Origin: Chitinophaga sancti
GTDB taxonomy: Bacteria; Bacteroidota; Bacteroidia; Chitinophagales; Chitinophagaceae
NCBI RefSeq assembly: GCF_034087045.1
Contig: NZ_CP139247.1
Location: 6,164,001-6,228,000 of the forward strand
Length of the DNA: 64,000 bases
Direction: 5' to 3'
The notes under the pieces are model-generated. The model ran no database searches and was not told where the DNA came from. It saw only the letters and a program-made list of their open reading frames with translations. Both the position numbers and the translations under genes were made by a program. The stretch's first letter is position 1, and every line of letters starts with the position of its first letter. Shown piece after piece: positions 28,050 to 37,300 of the stretch.

Positions 28050-28418
28050 TTACTTACCTGTTGATACCCAATGCACTGCTTCGGAAAACTGTTCCGCCCC
28101 AAATCCTTTGAATGTGCCTGGTACGAACATGCCAAACACGTCGGTAAATTTATTCAGCAAATCAGAACCTGATACGATCGCAACCCTGTTCCATTTTGAA
28201 ATCTCCATGATGCCGAGTAATGCATCTTGTAACCAGGCTCCCATCGTCCAGTTTTTTAACGGGGTTTCTATGATCATCAGGTAATTGAGTTCGCCGGTAC
28301 GACTGACCAACTCCCTCACTACCGGATCTACGATGTTGAGAAAATTGTCCTGCGTAACTTCGCCGGTGGCTTTAAAGCCGACCATATTATTGGGCATGGC
28401 TGGAAGGATCTCTATCAT
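28050..28418 (-). CDS. SpoIIAA-like (STAS/SEC14-type, DUF3478) protein
   Basis: A 122-residue cytosolic protein of the SpoIIAA-like family: MIEILPAMPNNMVGFKATGE, then the pattern ELNYLMIIETPLKNWTMGAW, WNRVAIVSGSDLLNKF and the C-terminal AEQFSEAVHWV. The fold is a STAS/CRAL-TRIO-like alpha/beta domain thought to bind lipid or act as a protein switch. The canonical anti-anti-sigma phosphoserine motif is not evident. No sigma factor or anti-sigma gene is nearby. It stands alone, and the biological role is unknown. Confidence 0.85.
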   Translation of the reverse strand: MIEILPAMPNNMVGFKATGEVTQDNFLNIVDPVVRELVSRTGELNYLMIIETPLKNWTMGAWLQDALLGIMEISKWNRVAIVSGSDLLNKFTDVFGMFVPGTFKGFGAEQFSEAVHWVSTGK

Positions 28419-28726
28419 TGCTTTCTTTTACTACCTGTGGTACAAAAGTCTTGCCTACATTTGTTGTATGACAAAGACACACGCCATTCAGGAATAGATA
28501 TGCAGGACCTGGACCGTGAAATCAACATCAATTTAACAGGACCCACCTGTATCATTTAACAGTTTTACCACATTTAATAACAAAGAAATATACAGGAGTA
28601 ACCACTGCTATGAAAAATCATGCACAGACTGGCGACTAATTATTTGTTAAAACACCTACCCAACTCGTTGTAGGTGGCTAAAGAGTAAAAAAAATTAATA
28701 TAATTTTGCCCTATAACCATATTTTT
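28419..28726. other. Intergenic region upstream of the GH114-like gene, with promoter
   Basis: This 308-bp spacer holds no gene. A -7 box TAATTTTG (28701-28708) lies 18 bp before the ATG at 28727. An inverted repeat CACCTAC (28653-28659) / GTAGGTG (28670-28676) sits just upstream, about where a -33 region and operator would be. No exact -33 TTTG is seen at 20 bp. Confidence 0.5.
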
Positions 28727-29743
28727 ATGAGACCTATACTTTTGATTCCATTTGCGCTATTTGCCCTAAGCGCCTGTAGCAAGAACAATGATTCTGATAC
28801 CACTTCAGGGTCCAGCAATGACAGCGCCGATGTCGACACCACTACCAGCGATTACAAACAATCTATGCGTGACTTTGTGATTGGCATCAGCAAGTATGCC
28901 AAGGCAGCACATGCCGGGTTTATTGTAGTACCACAGAATAGTATTGAACTGGTAACTAAGAACGGGGAAAGCACCGGAACACCGGATACCGCCTATCTGA
29001 ATGCCATTGATGCTAACGGTCAGGAAGATCTGTATTATGGATATAATGACGATGATGTAGCCACCCCTGCTTCTACTATCAATTACCTGACCCCCCTGCT
29101 GAAAATTTCGAAAAATGCAGGGAATACCATCCTCGTTACTGATTATTGCTCTACGCATTCCAAAATGACGGATTCTTATACCAAGAACAATGCACAAGGT
29201 TATATTTCCTTTGCAGCAGACTCCCGGGGACTGGATGATATTCCTGCTTTCCCATCCCCGATCTATGCAGAGAACACCACAGCTGTGACGAGCATTGGCC
29301 AGGTAAAGAACTTCCTTTACCTGATTGATCCGGCAAGTGGGTATAATTCTAAAACCGCCTTTATCAATGCAGTAAAAGCTACGAATTATGACTTATTGAT
29401 TACTGATCTGTATTTTGATAACAGCGCATTTACGGCTGCTGAACTCGCAGAGCTGAAAAAGAAAGCAAACGGTGGCACAAGACTGGTGATTTCTTATATG
29501 TCAATTGGCGAAGCAGAAGATTACAGGTATTACTGGCAGACCAGCTGGACAAACACAAAACCAGGCTGGTTAGATGCAGAAAATCCTGACTGGCCGGGGA
29601 ATTACAAAGTGAAGTATTGGTATAGCGACTGGCAGAAAATCATTTATGGAAATGATAGTTCTTATACAAAAAAGATACTGAATGCAGGGTTTGACGGGGT
29701 ATACCTGGATATAATAGACGCATTTGAGTATTACGAAAAATAA
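28727..29743 (+). CDS. GH114/TM1410-like lipoprotein, putative endo-alpha-galactosaminidase
   Basis: A 338-residue lipoprotein: MRPILLIPFALFALSAC gives lipidation at Cys17, followed by a Ser/Asp-rich linker. The catalytic TIM barrel belongs to the GH114/TM1410 group: YDLLITDLYFDN, LVISYMSIGEAEDYRYYW, PGWLDAENPDWPGNYKVKYW and FDGVYLDIIDAFEYYE near the C terminus. Family members cleave alpha-1,4-linked galactosamine polymers, such as exopolysaccharides of fungi and bacteria. The N-terminal half (residues 45-200) is less conserved, and the long unstructured linker is unusual. The in-frame start at 28706 falls inside the -7 box and is rejected. Confidence 0.82.
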   Translation: MRPILLIPFALFALSACSKNNDSDTTSGSSNDSADVDTTTSDYKQSMRDFVIGISKYAKAAHAGFIVVPQNSIELVTKNGESTGTPDTAYLNAIDANGQEDLYYGYNDDDVATPASTINYLTPLLKISKNAGNTILVTDYCSTHSKMTDSYTKNNAQGYISFAADSRGLDDIPAFPSPIYAENTTAVTSIGQVKNFLYLIDPASGYNSKTAFINAVKATNYDLLITDLYFDNSAFTAAELAELKKKANGGTRLVISYMSIGEAEDYRYYWQTSWTNTKPGWLDAENPDWPGNYKVKYWYSDWQKIIYGNDSSYTKKILNAGFDGVYLDIIDAFEYYEK

Positions 29744-29763
29744 CCTGCATAATAGGATGCATC

Positions 29764-29855
29764 AAAAATAAATGAACCTCCTGAGAACTGCATAAATGGA
29801 AACCGGGCGCCACATTCAAATTATAAGAGGGTGTAATTAACTTTTACACCCTCTC
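29764..29855 (+). repeat. Dispersed intergenic repeat, copy A
   Basis: The segment AATAAATGAACCTCCTGAGA, the following ACTGCATAAATGGAAACC, and AAGAGGGTGTA...TAACTTTT match the reverse complement of 52381-52480. About 32 of the first 36 positions agree, and the hairpin end is also shared. It follows a glycosidase gene, as copy B does. Confidence 0.75.
29827..29853 (-). terminator. Hairpin terminator between GH114-like and TfoX-like genes
   Basis: GAGGGTGTAA pairs with TTACACCCTC around a 7-nt loop, directly after the minus-strand TfoX stop codon. The plus-strand side is followed by CTCATTTTTT. It forms the end of dispersed repeat copy A. Confidence 0.7.
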
Positions 29856-30192
29856 ATTTTTTCTTCTTCTTAGCCGATTTTGCATTAGGATTATGTTCCA
29901 GCGCCAGTTCAATCCAGTAATCGAACTCCGCCTTTGTTCTCATCCCCGTTTCATCTACCAGCACATATCCTTTCATAGGGCGATTGAACTCCATTTGCCT
30001 GCAACCATTTCGCTCCAGCGCTTCATGCTCCTTTGCAGGATCGATCCGCACCATCATATCTCCTTTGTAAACCCCTACCAGTATTTTATCATTATACATG
30101 AAGGCTAATCCTCCCATCATACGGATTTCTTTTAAATTGGAGAGATCTTCGAGCCGTTCACGGATGCGGTTTGCGAGTATATCATTATCCAT
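29854..30192 (-). CDS. TfoX/Sxy N-terminal-domain protein
   Basis: A 112-residue protein consisting only of the TfoX N-terminal domain: LANRIRERLEDLSNLKEIRM, MMGGLAFMYNDKILVGVYKG, DMMVRIDP, and FNRPMKGYVLVDETGMRT, ending in a lysine tail. In gamma-proteobacteria Sxy/TfoX coactivates competence genes with CRP, but these short Bacteroidota versions lack the C-terminal domain and have no proven role. The gene ends at a hairpin and starts 13 bp downstream of the nitrilase stop codon, so it may belong to the nitrilase operon. Confidence 0.88.
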   Translation of the reverse strand: MDNDILANRIRERLEDLSNLKEIRMMGGLAFMYNDKILVGVYKGDMMVRIDPAKEHEALERNGCRQMEFNRPMKGYVLVDETGMRTKAEFDYWIELALEHNPNAKSAKKKKK

Positions 30193-30205
30193 GGAGGAAA
30201 GATAA

Positions 30206-31138
30206 TTATTTTTCCGGGGTCAGCCATACGACCTGCTGGGAAGAAACATGTTCCCCACCAATTATATCCCTGTACAATTCCGGTCTTCTTGCCTGCAAAT
30301 AACGATGTCCTCCTGCCTGTGCCAGTTTTTCTTTTGTAAGCAGTGCAGTCGCCATATCATTATCTAGTGCACAACATGCTGCAATGATATCGCCAAAAGG
30401 ATCGAGGATCATGGAACATCCATTTTTGAGCTGGTCATCGTCCATGCCGATGGCATTGGCAAAGATGCAATATACCCCATTGTCATACGCCCGGGCAGGC
30501 AACCATTTCATGAGCCATTTTCGGCCTTTTAAGCCGTCGAATTCTATGCGAAGGCTAGTGGGGTCAATCAACCTGTTTTCCCACAATTTCGGGTCTGCAA
30601 AGCCCGCTCCCGGACGAGTGGAAGGCGTGCACATGGTAACATGTGGCATCAGGATAATTTCTGCTCCCAGCAACCTCGTGGCCCGCACATTTTCAATTAT
30701 ATTATTATCATAGCAAATCAGCATACCGATCTTCCAACCATGGAGGTCGAATACACAGTATTCATTCCCTGGTGTGAGGTGAGGGTTAATGAAAGGATGT
30801 AATTTTCTAAACTTAGCCAACAGGCCGGTTTTGTCTACACACACGTAGGCTTTGTAAATATGATCTCCTTCTTTTTCAAATAAACCTGCGGCGATGGCGA
30901 TGTTGTATTTGCGGGCTATTTCAATTAAGACATTGATAGAAGGCCCGTTCGGTATTGGCTCTGCCAGTTCCCATAATTGTTCCCGCGATAAATGACGGGC
31001 AAAGGTATACCCGGTAATGGAGCACTCATGGAATACGATGAGATCAGATCCCCCCGTAGCTGCATATTTTTCTATGACGGAAAGGTTGTACCCCTTATCC
31101 CCACTGCGATGTTCGAATTGTACGGTAGTAACTTTCAT
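30206..31138 (-). CDS. Carbon-nitrogen hydrolase (nitrilase superfamily)
   Basis: A 310-residue amidase/nitrilase with the complete catalytic triad: Glu38 in IVFHECSITGY, Lys112 in FRKLHPF and Cys142 in GMLICYDNN. It should hydrolyse an amide or nitrile; the substrate cannot be assigned. The ATG at 31138 starts at the first beta strand (MKVTTVQFEHRSGDKG); the in-frame start at 31162 adds eight residues that overlap the regulator's stop region. An AraC-family gene ends 28 bp upstream on the same strand and is a likely local regulator. The TfoX-like gene follows after 13 bp. Confidence 0.92.
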   Translation of the reverse strand: MKVTTVQFEHRSGDKGYNLSVIEKYAATGGSDLIVFHECSITGYTFARHLSREQLWELAEPIPNGPSINVLIEIARKYNIAIAAGLFEKEGDHIYKAYVCVDKTGLLAKFRKLHPFINPHLTPGNEYCVFDLHGWKIGMLICYDNNIIENVRATRLLGAEIILMPHVTMCTPSTRPGAGFADPKLWENRLIDPTSLRIEFDGLKGRKWLMKWLPARAYDNGVYCIFANAIGMDDDQLKNGCSMILDPFGDIIAACCALDNDMATALLTKEKLAQAGGHRYLQARRPELYRDIIGGEHVSSQQVVWLTPEK

Positions 31139-31166
31139 GCCACTAAGGTACCATCTCACCAAAACC

Positions 31167-31889
31167 TTAAATTGTACAATTCCGACTTAGGAAGTTACTC
31201 GCCAAAGGGTAATTATTGTGCAGATAATGGCGGGGCGTTAAACCGGTGAGCTTTTTAAAATCCTTGATGGCATGAGACTGATCACAGTAACCATTTTCAA
31301 AGACCAGCGGCGTTATTCTTTTATTCTTATGAAGGGACTTCAAAAAAGCATGTGTCCTTACGATATTACAATACCTGGCAGGACTGATTCCCACACTCTC
31401 TTTAAACCGTCTTTCCAGTTGTCTTTCCTGATACCCGGTAAAGACCTGCAATTGTGGAATAGAAAGCTGCCCCTTTTGCTGATCAATATAATCTATAGTA
31501 GCCTGTGTAAGTGAGCAGGTATGCTGCTGTAATGAGCTAAAGAATTCATTGACATTGTCTCTGGCGGGCGGCTTTTTGAAAATCATTGAGAGGTCAATGA
31601 ACTGGTCTTTCAGTGCTGTAGCCGGAATACCCGTCAGGGCATGCAACCCATAGGGCCGGAATACCACTATCAATAACGATCCTGCGTAATATAGATCTTT
31701 GTAATGCGTGATCTGTCCGTAAGCAAAAGCTGGAGGTAAATAATTGCCTTCCAGTATGATCTCGCCATCGCAGAATACGATACCCGGGTTGCCATCAGAG
31801 AAAAAACGGATAGGTGTGCGGGCAGGATTCTCTATGAATAGATAATGCCGGATAAATGGGCGAAGCGATATGGAAGGCAGCACCTGCAT
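31167..31889 (-). CDS. AraC-family transcriptional regulator
   Basis: A 240-residue regulator. The N-terminal DUF6597-type sensor domain reads MQVLPSISLRPFIRHYLFIE and FSDGNPGIVFCDGEI. The C-terminal double helix-turn-helix contains LSIPQLQVFTGYQERQLERR, FKESVGISPARYCNIVR and FENGYCDQSHAIKDFKKLTG. The ATG at 31889 is chosen because the longer in-frame start (31916) lies inside the terminator of the upstream gene. It precedes the nitrilase gene by 28 bp, suggesting that it controls that operon. The effector is unknown. Confidence 0.9.
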   Translation of the reverse strand: MQVLPSISLRPFIRHYLFIENPARTPIRFFSDGNPGIVFCDGEIILEGNYLPPAFAYGQITHYKDLYYAGSLLIVVFRPYGLHALTGIPATALKDQFIDLSMIFKKPPARDNVNEFFSSLQQHTCSLTQATIDYIDQQKGQLSIPQLQVFTGYQERQLERRFKESVGISPARYCNIVRTHAFLKSLHKNKRITPLVFENGYCDQSHAIKDFKKLTGLTPRHYLHNNYPLASNFLSRNCTI

Positions 31890-31900
31890 ACTGTAAATGT

Positions 31901-31931
31901 AAAAAAAAGAGGCCACTTCAAAAGTAGCCTC
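31901..31931 (-). terminator. Terminator of the MFS-isochorismatase operon
   Basis: Read on the minus strand, GAGGC and ACTT pair with AAGT and GCCTC around one mismatch and a CAA loop (31909-31931). Eight As on the plus strand (31901-31908) follow, giving the U tract. Confidence 0.8.
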
Positions 31932-31941
31932 TCCAAAATCG

Positions 31942-32487
31942 TTACTTCCACTCCGCCACTGTGATCACTTCTCCCTGTTTCGGGAAGATCTTCGTCAGCA
32001 GGAACTCATGCACATCCTCGTCCCTGTCAGCGCATCCGTCAGACAATACAGTAATACGGAAATCCTTATCTGCCGCTTCTCTCAAAGTAGACAGCACGAC
32101 ACCACTGGTAGCAATGCCTGTCAATACTATATGGTCGATCCGGAATGCCCTCAGAACCACTTCCAGGTCACTGCCGGCGAAGGCACTTACACGACGTTTT
32201 ACTGTCACCACTTCATTCTCCTGTGGTGCCAGATCCGGATGTATCTGCATAAAATCTTCCGGCTTTACATGGCCCACCATTTGCTTTGCGGCCATAAAAC
32301 CCATGTTGTTTTCACTGATCTCGGGAGCGCCGGGTCTGAAACCTACGACTACATAAATCACCGGGATACCTTTGTTCCGAGCACTGGCTATGGCGCTGGC
32401 CACCCTGCTTGTTACAGCAGCGCCATTGGGGATCATGCCCAACATCGCTGTCTGCATGTCCATTACTAATAATGCGGTGTTACTCAT
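31942..32487 (-). CDS. Isochorismatase-fold hydrolase lacking the usual catalytic Cys
   Basis: A 181-residue protein of the isochorismatase/cysteine-hydrolase fold. Asp10 in TALLVMDMQTAML and the Lys in EVVTVKRRVSAFAGSDLEVV are conserved. The loop that normally carries the nucleophile (G-I-A-T-x-x-C-V) reads GIATSGVVLSTLREA, with Val in place of Cys. This variant is a recognisable subgroup, so the protein may be a Cys-independent hydrolase like true isochorismatases or a binding protein. It overlaps the MFS stop codon region by 4 bp and is therefore translationally coupled to the transporter. A terminator follows 11 bp later. Confidence 0.88.
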   Translation of the reverse strand: MSNTALLVMDMQTAMLGMIPNGAAVTSRVASAIASARNKGIPVIYVVVGFRPGAPEISENNMGFMAAKQMVGHVKPEDFMQIHPDLAPQENEVVTVKRRVSAFAGSDLEVVLRAFRIDHIVLTGIATSGVVLSTLREAADKDFRITVLSDGCADRDEDVHEFLLTKIFPKQGEVITVAEWK

Positions 32488-33701
32488 TGTTTTGTTTTGA
32501 GATAGTTTGAAAATATAAATGCTGTGACCAGGGCAATACCACCCTGTATCAACATGGTCGTCGGTGCTGATATCTTTTGCGATGCTATACCTGCTAATAG
32601 GCTACCCAATGGCAGCATGCCAAAGTATGCCATAGCGATATAACTCATCACTCTTCCACGCATATGTGCCGCTGCTTCTACCTGTATAATGGTGATACTG
32701 GCCGTCATGGGTACCAGCGATGCCACACCAATAATTACAGCAAAAGGAATGGCGGCGTAAAAAGAGGTACAGCGGGAAAATCCAATTAATCCAATCCCCA
32801 GTATTACAATACTCACAAGGAGAATGCGCATCAGATGGCCACTCTTTTTCAAAGATGCTAAGAATAAACTCCCTGTAATGGAACCTAATCCTATTGCACT
32901 GGCGATATATCCAAAGGTGCGGGCATTGCCCTGGAAGATAGTTTTTGCAAAGACAGGCATCAATGTATCATACGGCAATACTAAAAATCCCATGCACATA
33001 ATTAAGATAATGATGATCCCTATACGTGGCGTTTCCCGCAGGTACACTAAGCCTTCTGATAATTCGGTCAATGCCTTCTTTTTATGTAAAGGCGTTACAA
33101 ATGGCGGTAGTTTAATTAATAGTAAAGACCCGATTACCGCCAGAAAACTCACTGCATTCAATGCAAAGCAGGTATGTGCGCCATATGCCTGTAATACAAT
33201 ACCCGACAGTGCCGGACCTATTAACCGTGCTATATTTACCATGGCAGAATTCAGGGCCAGTGCGTTCGTGATATCTTCCTTGTCATTGACCAATTCATGT
33301 ACCATGGGTTGCCGGGCTGGCGTGTCAAATGCATTGATAATACCCAACACCACACTCAGGGATAAGATCTGCCAGATCTGAAAATGGTTGGTCAGCGTAA
33401 GGATCACCATCATTAAAGATTGAGCCAGTGAAGCCGTTTGCGTAATTAGCAGGATCTTTCTACGACTATACCTGTCAGAAGCAATACCCCCTAATAATGA
33501 AAATAAAAACGAAGGAAACTGCTGCATAAACACGGCCAGTCCCAGCATGTAAGCAGAATGACTAATGGAATATACCACCCAGCTCACCGCCGTTCTTTGC
33601 ATCCATGTGCCGATCTGCGAGATGGACTGTCCACAAAAGAACAGGGCATAGTTCCTGTTGCGAAATGCCCTGAAGGCGTTGCTTTTTCCTGTTTGTATCA
33701 T
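32484..33701 (-). CDS. MFS exporter (EntS/DHA3-like)
   Basis: A 405-residue inner-membrane transporter with 12 predicted helices. It begins FRAFRNRNYALFFCGQSISQ and IGTWMQRTAVSWVVY, typical of the DHA3/EntS subgroup that exports drugs or siderophores, and has the loop motif GGIASDRYSRRKILL between helices 2 and 3. A TetR repressor gene lies directly upstream. A TetR-type operator (33720-33748) covers the promoter region, so export is probably induced by the TetR ligand. The coupled isochorismatase-fold gene downstream may act on the same compound. Substrate unknown. Confidence 0.92.
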   Translation of the reverse strand: MIQTGKSNAFRAFRNRNYALFFCGQSISQIGTWMQRTAVSWVVYSISHSAYMLGLAVFMQQFPSFLFSLLGGIASDRYSRRKILLITQTASLAQSLMMVILTLTNHFQIWQILSLSVVLGIINAFDTPARQPMVHELVNDKEDITNALALNSAMVNIARLIGPALSGIVLQAYGAHTCFALNAVSFLAVIGSLLLIKLPPFVTPLHKKKALTELSEGLVYLRETPRIGIIIILIMCMGFLVLPYDTLMPVFAKTIFQGNARTFGYIASAIGLGSITGSLFLASLKKSGHLMRILLVSIVILGIGLIGFSRCTSFYAAIPFAVIIGVASLVPMTASITIIQVEAAAHMRGRVMSYIAMAYFGMLPLGSLLAGIASQKISAPTTMLIQGGIALVTAFIFSNYLKTKQ

Positions 33702-33719
33702 ATATATCTCCTATTGACC

Positions 33720-33748
33720 TTTCGACATTATTTGATAAAGTGTCGAAA
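33720..33748 (-). promoter_or_regulatory. TetR-type operator in front of the MFS gene
   Basis: TTTCGACA-N13-TGTCGAAA (33720-33748) is a perfect dyad 18 bp before the MFS start codon. The half-sites and the 13-bp spacing are identical to those at 34360-34388 upstream of the TetR gene. Confidence 0.85.
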
Positions 33749-33765
33749 TAAAGACAAAAAAAAAG

Positions 33766-34338
33766 CTAGCCCTGAATGGCCAGCATTGTCATACGTACCA
33801 GTACATCGATCGCTGGTTCCATACGCGCATAACTATTTTCTAAATCCATCTCGCGTTTTAACCCGCGCAGACTACTTGTAAATACAAATATAACGACCGC
33901 TTTATCTGCTGCATTATACCCATCCAACACCCGGTTCAGTAGCGTCAGTTCGTCGATTCTGATCTTCTTCTGAATGACCTTTTTCCGTTGTGTATATTGT
34001 GAGAGTTCATCGGCATTCATCCCGGTTTCCAGCATATCGAAGAATATTCTTCTTTTGCGGCCGATCTTTGTTTTGGTAATAGCAAAGGCTCGTAGTTTGT
34101 CGGCTACTGTATCCGCTTTATCCACCATGCGGGTGATTTCGGCTACGATGTCATCGATCTCAGCACCCACTACCGCATCAAAGACTTCGTCTTTGTTCTT
34201 ATAATAGTAATACAAGGAGCTTCTCCCCTTGCCGATCGCCTTCGCAACATCATCCATGGTTACCTTCTGATAACCATGTTTTTGAAATAGCTGCTGAGCG
34301 GCCTGCAGAATCTGCTGTTGTATTATATCCTCTGCCAT
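33766..34338 (-). CDS. TetR/AcrR-family repressor
   Basis: A 190-residue repressor. The N-terminal helix-turn-helix reads VTMDDVAKAIGKGRSSLYYY (about residues 26-46), followed by an all-helical ligand-binding and dimerisation domain without sequence clues to its ligand. The ATG at 34338 begins the family-length protein; the in-frame start at 34368 would fall inside the operator and promoter. The -7 box TACCTTTG ends at 34345, so the transcript would begin at or within a few bases of this ATG and be leaderless or nearly so. Identical operators sit in front of this gene and the MFS gene, showing auto-repression and control of the exporter operon. Confidence 0.92.
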   Translation of the reverse strand: MAEDIIQQQILQAAQQLFQKHGYQKVTMDDVAKAIGKGRSSLYYYYKNKDEVFDAVVGAEIDDIVAEITRMVDKADTVADKLRAFAITKTKIGRKRRIFFDMLETGMNADELSQYTQRKKVIQKKIRIDELTLLNRVLDGYNAADKAVVIFVFTSSLRGLKREMDLENSYARMEPAIDVLVRMTMLAIQG

Positions 34339-34344
34339 ACCATA

Positions 34345-34389
34345 CAAAGGTAAAACTATTTTCGACACTTTAACAAAAAGTGTCGAAAA
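34345..34389 (-). promoter_or_regulatory. TetR promoter with embedded operator
   Basis: On the minus strand a -33 TTTG (34377-34374) and a -7 TACCTTTG (34352-34345) are 21 bp apart. The -33 box lies in the centre of a perfect dyad with 13-bp arms TTTTCGACACTTT (34359-34371) and AAAGTGTCGAAAA (34377-34389). Confidence 0.85.
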
Positions 34390-34392
34390 TAA

Positions 34393-37300
34393 TTATTCTT
34401 CCTTTCCCTCCTGCAAGTCCATATCCTTGTTCCTCCCCAGTTTTACATTAGGATTATGTTGGGTACCCGTCACGCTAAACGGAATTCCCCAGATACCTAA
34501 TGGTGGTAATCCTACCCGGCCTTTCAGGTTAAGCCGGCCATCAAAGCTCACCTGGCCTTCAAAGCGGGGACGCATACCTGCTATACGGAGTTTGGTCCTT
34601 TCGATGGTAATGATATTATTTGCTATAGAACTACGGATATTTACTTCTGAGAGGCTCGGATCTTTAATATCCTCCTTACCCGTTTTGCTACTTACCGTAT
34701 TTAATAACTTAAACCCTTTCAGTTTGATCCGCTTCAATGTCAATACCCCCTCTCCTTTCAGGGATGGATATGACACCTTCATATCCTCATCCAGACGGCC
34801 ATTGATATGATATTCCAATCCCACGATACCGCTTGCTGCAGATGCAGAGGTAGCCATGTCATGGAATAACCTGATCTCTTTATAGGCACGTTTGATATCA
34901 AACTCCTTTGCACTGATATGAAAATCGAATTGTGCTTTTTGTGCACTCAGGCTTGTATACTGTGCATCCATCACCACAGGTGCATCAATGATATTGAAAC
35001 CTGTATTACTCATATTCAGTGTACCATTGTCTATAGCCAGCTGTCCATGGAACCGATGCAGGTCGATACTGTTATAATTCACTCTATCAGCAGCTGCATT
35101 TATGGTGAGCGATACATTTGCAGGAATGATCACTACACCCGGTACACCGGCAGCGGCATCCGCAGGGTCACTGTTGCTGGTATAAGCAGCCAGTTCATCC
35201 ACCTGTATATAATGGCTCTTCAGGTCCAGGGCACCTTGTAAATGCTGATCCTTCTGTGTCATATATCCGATCAGGTTATTGAGGTAACCATCCAGGTGCA
35301 GGTCTGATTTCCCATAGTGCACATCGAATTTATCGAACCACATTTTATCATCTGCAAAGCGGAACACACCGTCGTTGATATAGAAAGGTAATGGGAAGAT
35401 ATTTGCTTTGACAGTCACACCTTTTATGGTCAGCGATCCTTTATTATTTAGTTTTGCATACCGGCCGGACATTGCATCGCTTTGTGTACCATGCAGAGAC
35501 AGGTCTGCTTTGATCATACCATCTACATCATATCCTTCCTTGCCCAGTACCTTGTAAATCTTACCCAGGTCAATCGCACCATTCGCTACGATATCATAAT
35601 GCGGATCATTGAAGTTGTCTACAGATGCTTTTAAATGAAAGGTTTGGCCTTCAAATTCAAAAGCCACCGGTTTGATATCAAACTTCAATGCCTGGAAGTT
35701 GCCCGTTGTATCCACCAGCATTGCATCTACATTGATCTTTTCGACCGGATGCGGGTAATACTTTGTCTTTACCGCACCATTGCTCATTTTAAGGGAAGCA
35801 GTGGTAACGGGGAACAAATGCTGTGCTGGTACCCATGCCCCTTTACTGAGGATGTTTACATTCACATCACCCTGCAGGTCAATACCATCGATGGGATAGA
35901 ATTTCTTTATTTCCTCCATGTGTAGTAAGCCGGTCAGGTTTGCATCGATCTGTGGTGCAAGGGCATTGTTTATTTGCACATATCCTTTAATGTAGTTGCT
36001 CAATGCTTCTGCGTTGATCTTGTTTACATTTAAATGGACATTAGAATAATTGTTATCCTTACTATAGGCTTCAATAGCAAAACCAATATTTTTGATGGGT
36101 TCCTTCACATCTTCAAAGTGCAGCGAACCATCGCTGAAGGTTGCATGGAAATCAAAGGCAGGAACACTTATATTCGGCACATATCGGCCATCAGCTGTAA
36201 GCTTTGCCATCAGGTGTCCCTGCAGTTTAAATTTATCATACCCAATAGCTTTGGTCCATTGCTCCATATCGATGTCGGCATCCATCTTTGCTTTTACAAG
36301 CGGTTTGTTCAGGCCGGTGACTTCGATATCCGCATTCAGGTGACCTTTATCCAGCTGGAATGATAAGGAATCTAAGCTGATATTCAGACGGTCCGGATTC
36401 ATTTGTGGCAGGCTGGTGATGAAATCCAGTCTTAATTTCTCAATCTTGCTGGAAGCGCCTGAACTGGAAATTTCTCCCTCTCTTACTTTTATTTTAAAAG
36501 TAAAATCAGGCATCCTGTTCGCATTGGCGAGGTACTTCCCTTTCAGAGAGGCAGAAAGTTCTGCATCCCCTTCAATATCTGTATGCTCCATCCAGGAGAG
36601 GTACTTGGCAGGCAGGGCACTGAACAGCGCTGCCAGCGTAGAGGCACCGGAGCCAAGCCGGAAGTCCATTTCATAACCATTCCGGAGAAAACTGAATTCG
36701 CCTTTGAACTGAACGGGTAACTGGTTAATCTTCAGGTCGTTCTTTTCAAATACCAGGTCGAGTGACTTCGTATTGATCTTTGTGATCAGATCGCCTTTTA
36801 GTTTTTTGGATTGTATATAAGGCACACCTCCATAAGACAGGTCGAATGAATTGATACCGATGTGCGAAAAGAGATCGAACTTATTGGATTTCAGGTTGCC
36901 CTTGCCTACATAATTTACATCGTTCGCTTTGATATTCAATGCGAGAGAACGATCATTGTAAACAATACGACAATGTTCCAGCTGTATCCTATCTATGTGT
37001 AGCGACGCACCGCTGGTATCTTCCTTCGTCGCCCTGGCAGGCGCAGTGGATTGATAAATATTGTAATTAGGCCGTCCATCAGTATCTACCTGCACGTGTA
37101 CGTTTCCTTTTGTGAGGTAGATCTCATTGATCTTTACGGTTTTAGAAAATACGGTAGATAAGTCTACACCTAATGAAACTTCGGAAGCCACGATAAGCGT
37201 ATCCGATTCAAAAGGTGCAGACCCTTTCAGACTGAAATCATAGAGGGTGAGTGTTAAAGATGGAAAGTGGTTAAAGAAGGATAATCTGGCCTTCGAGAAA

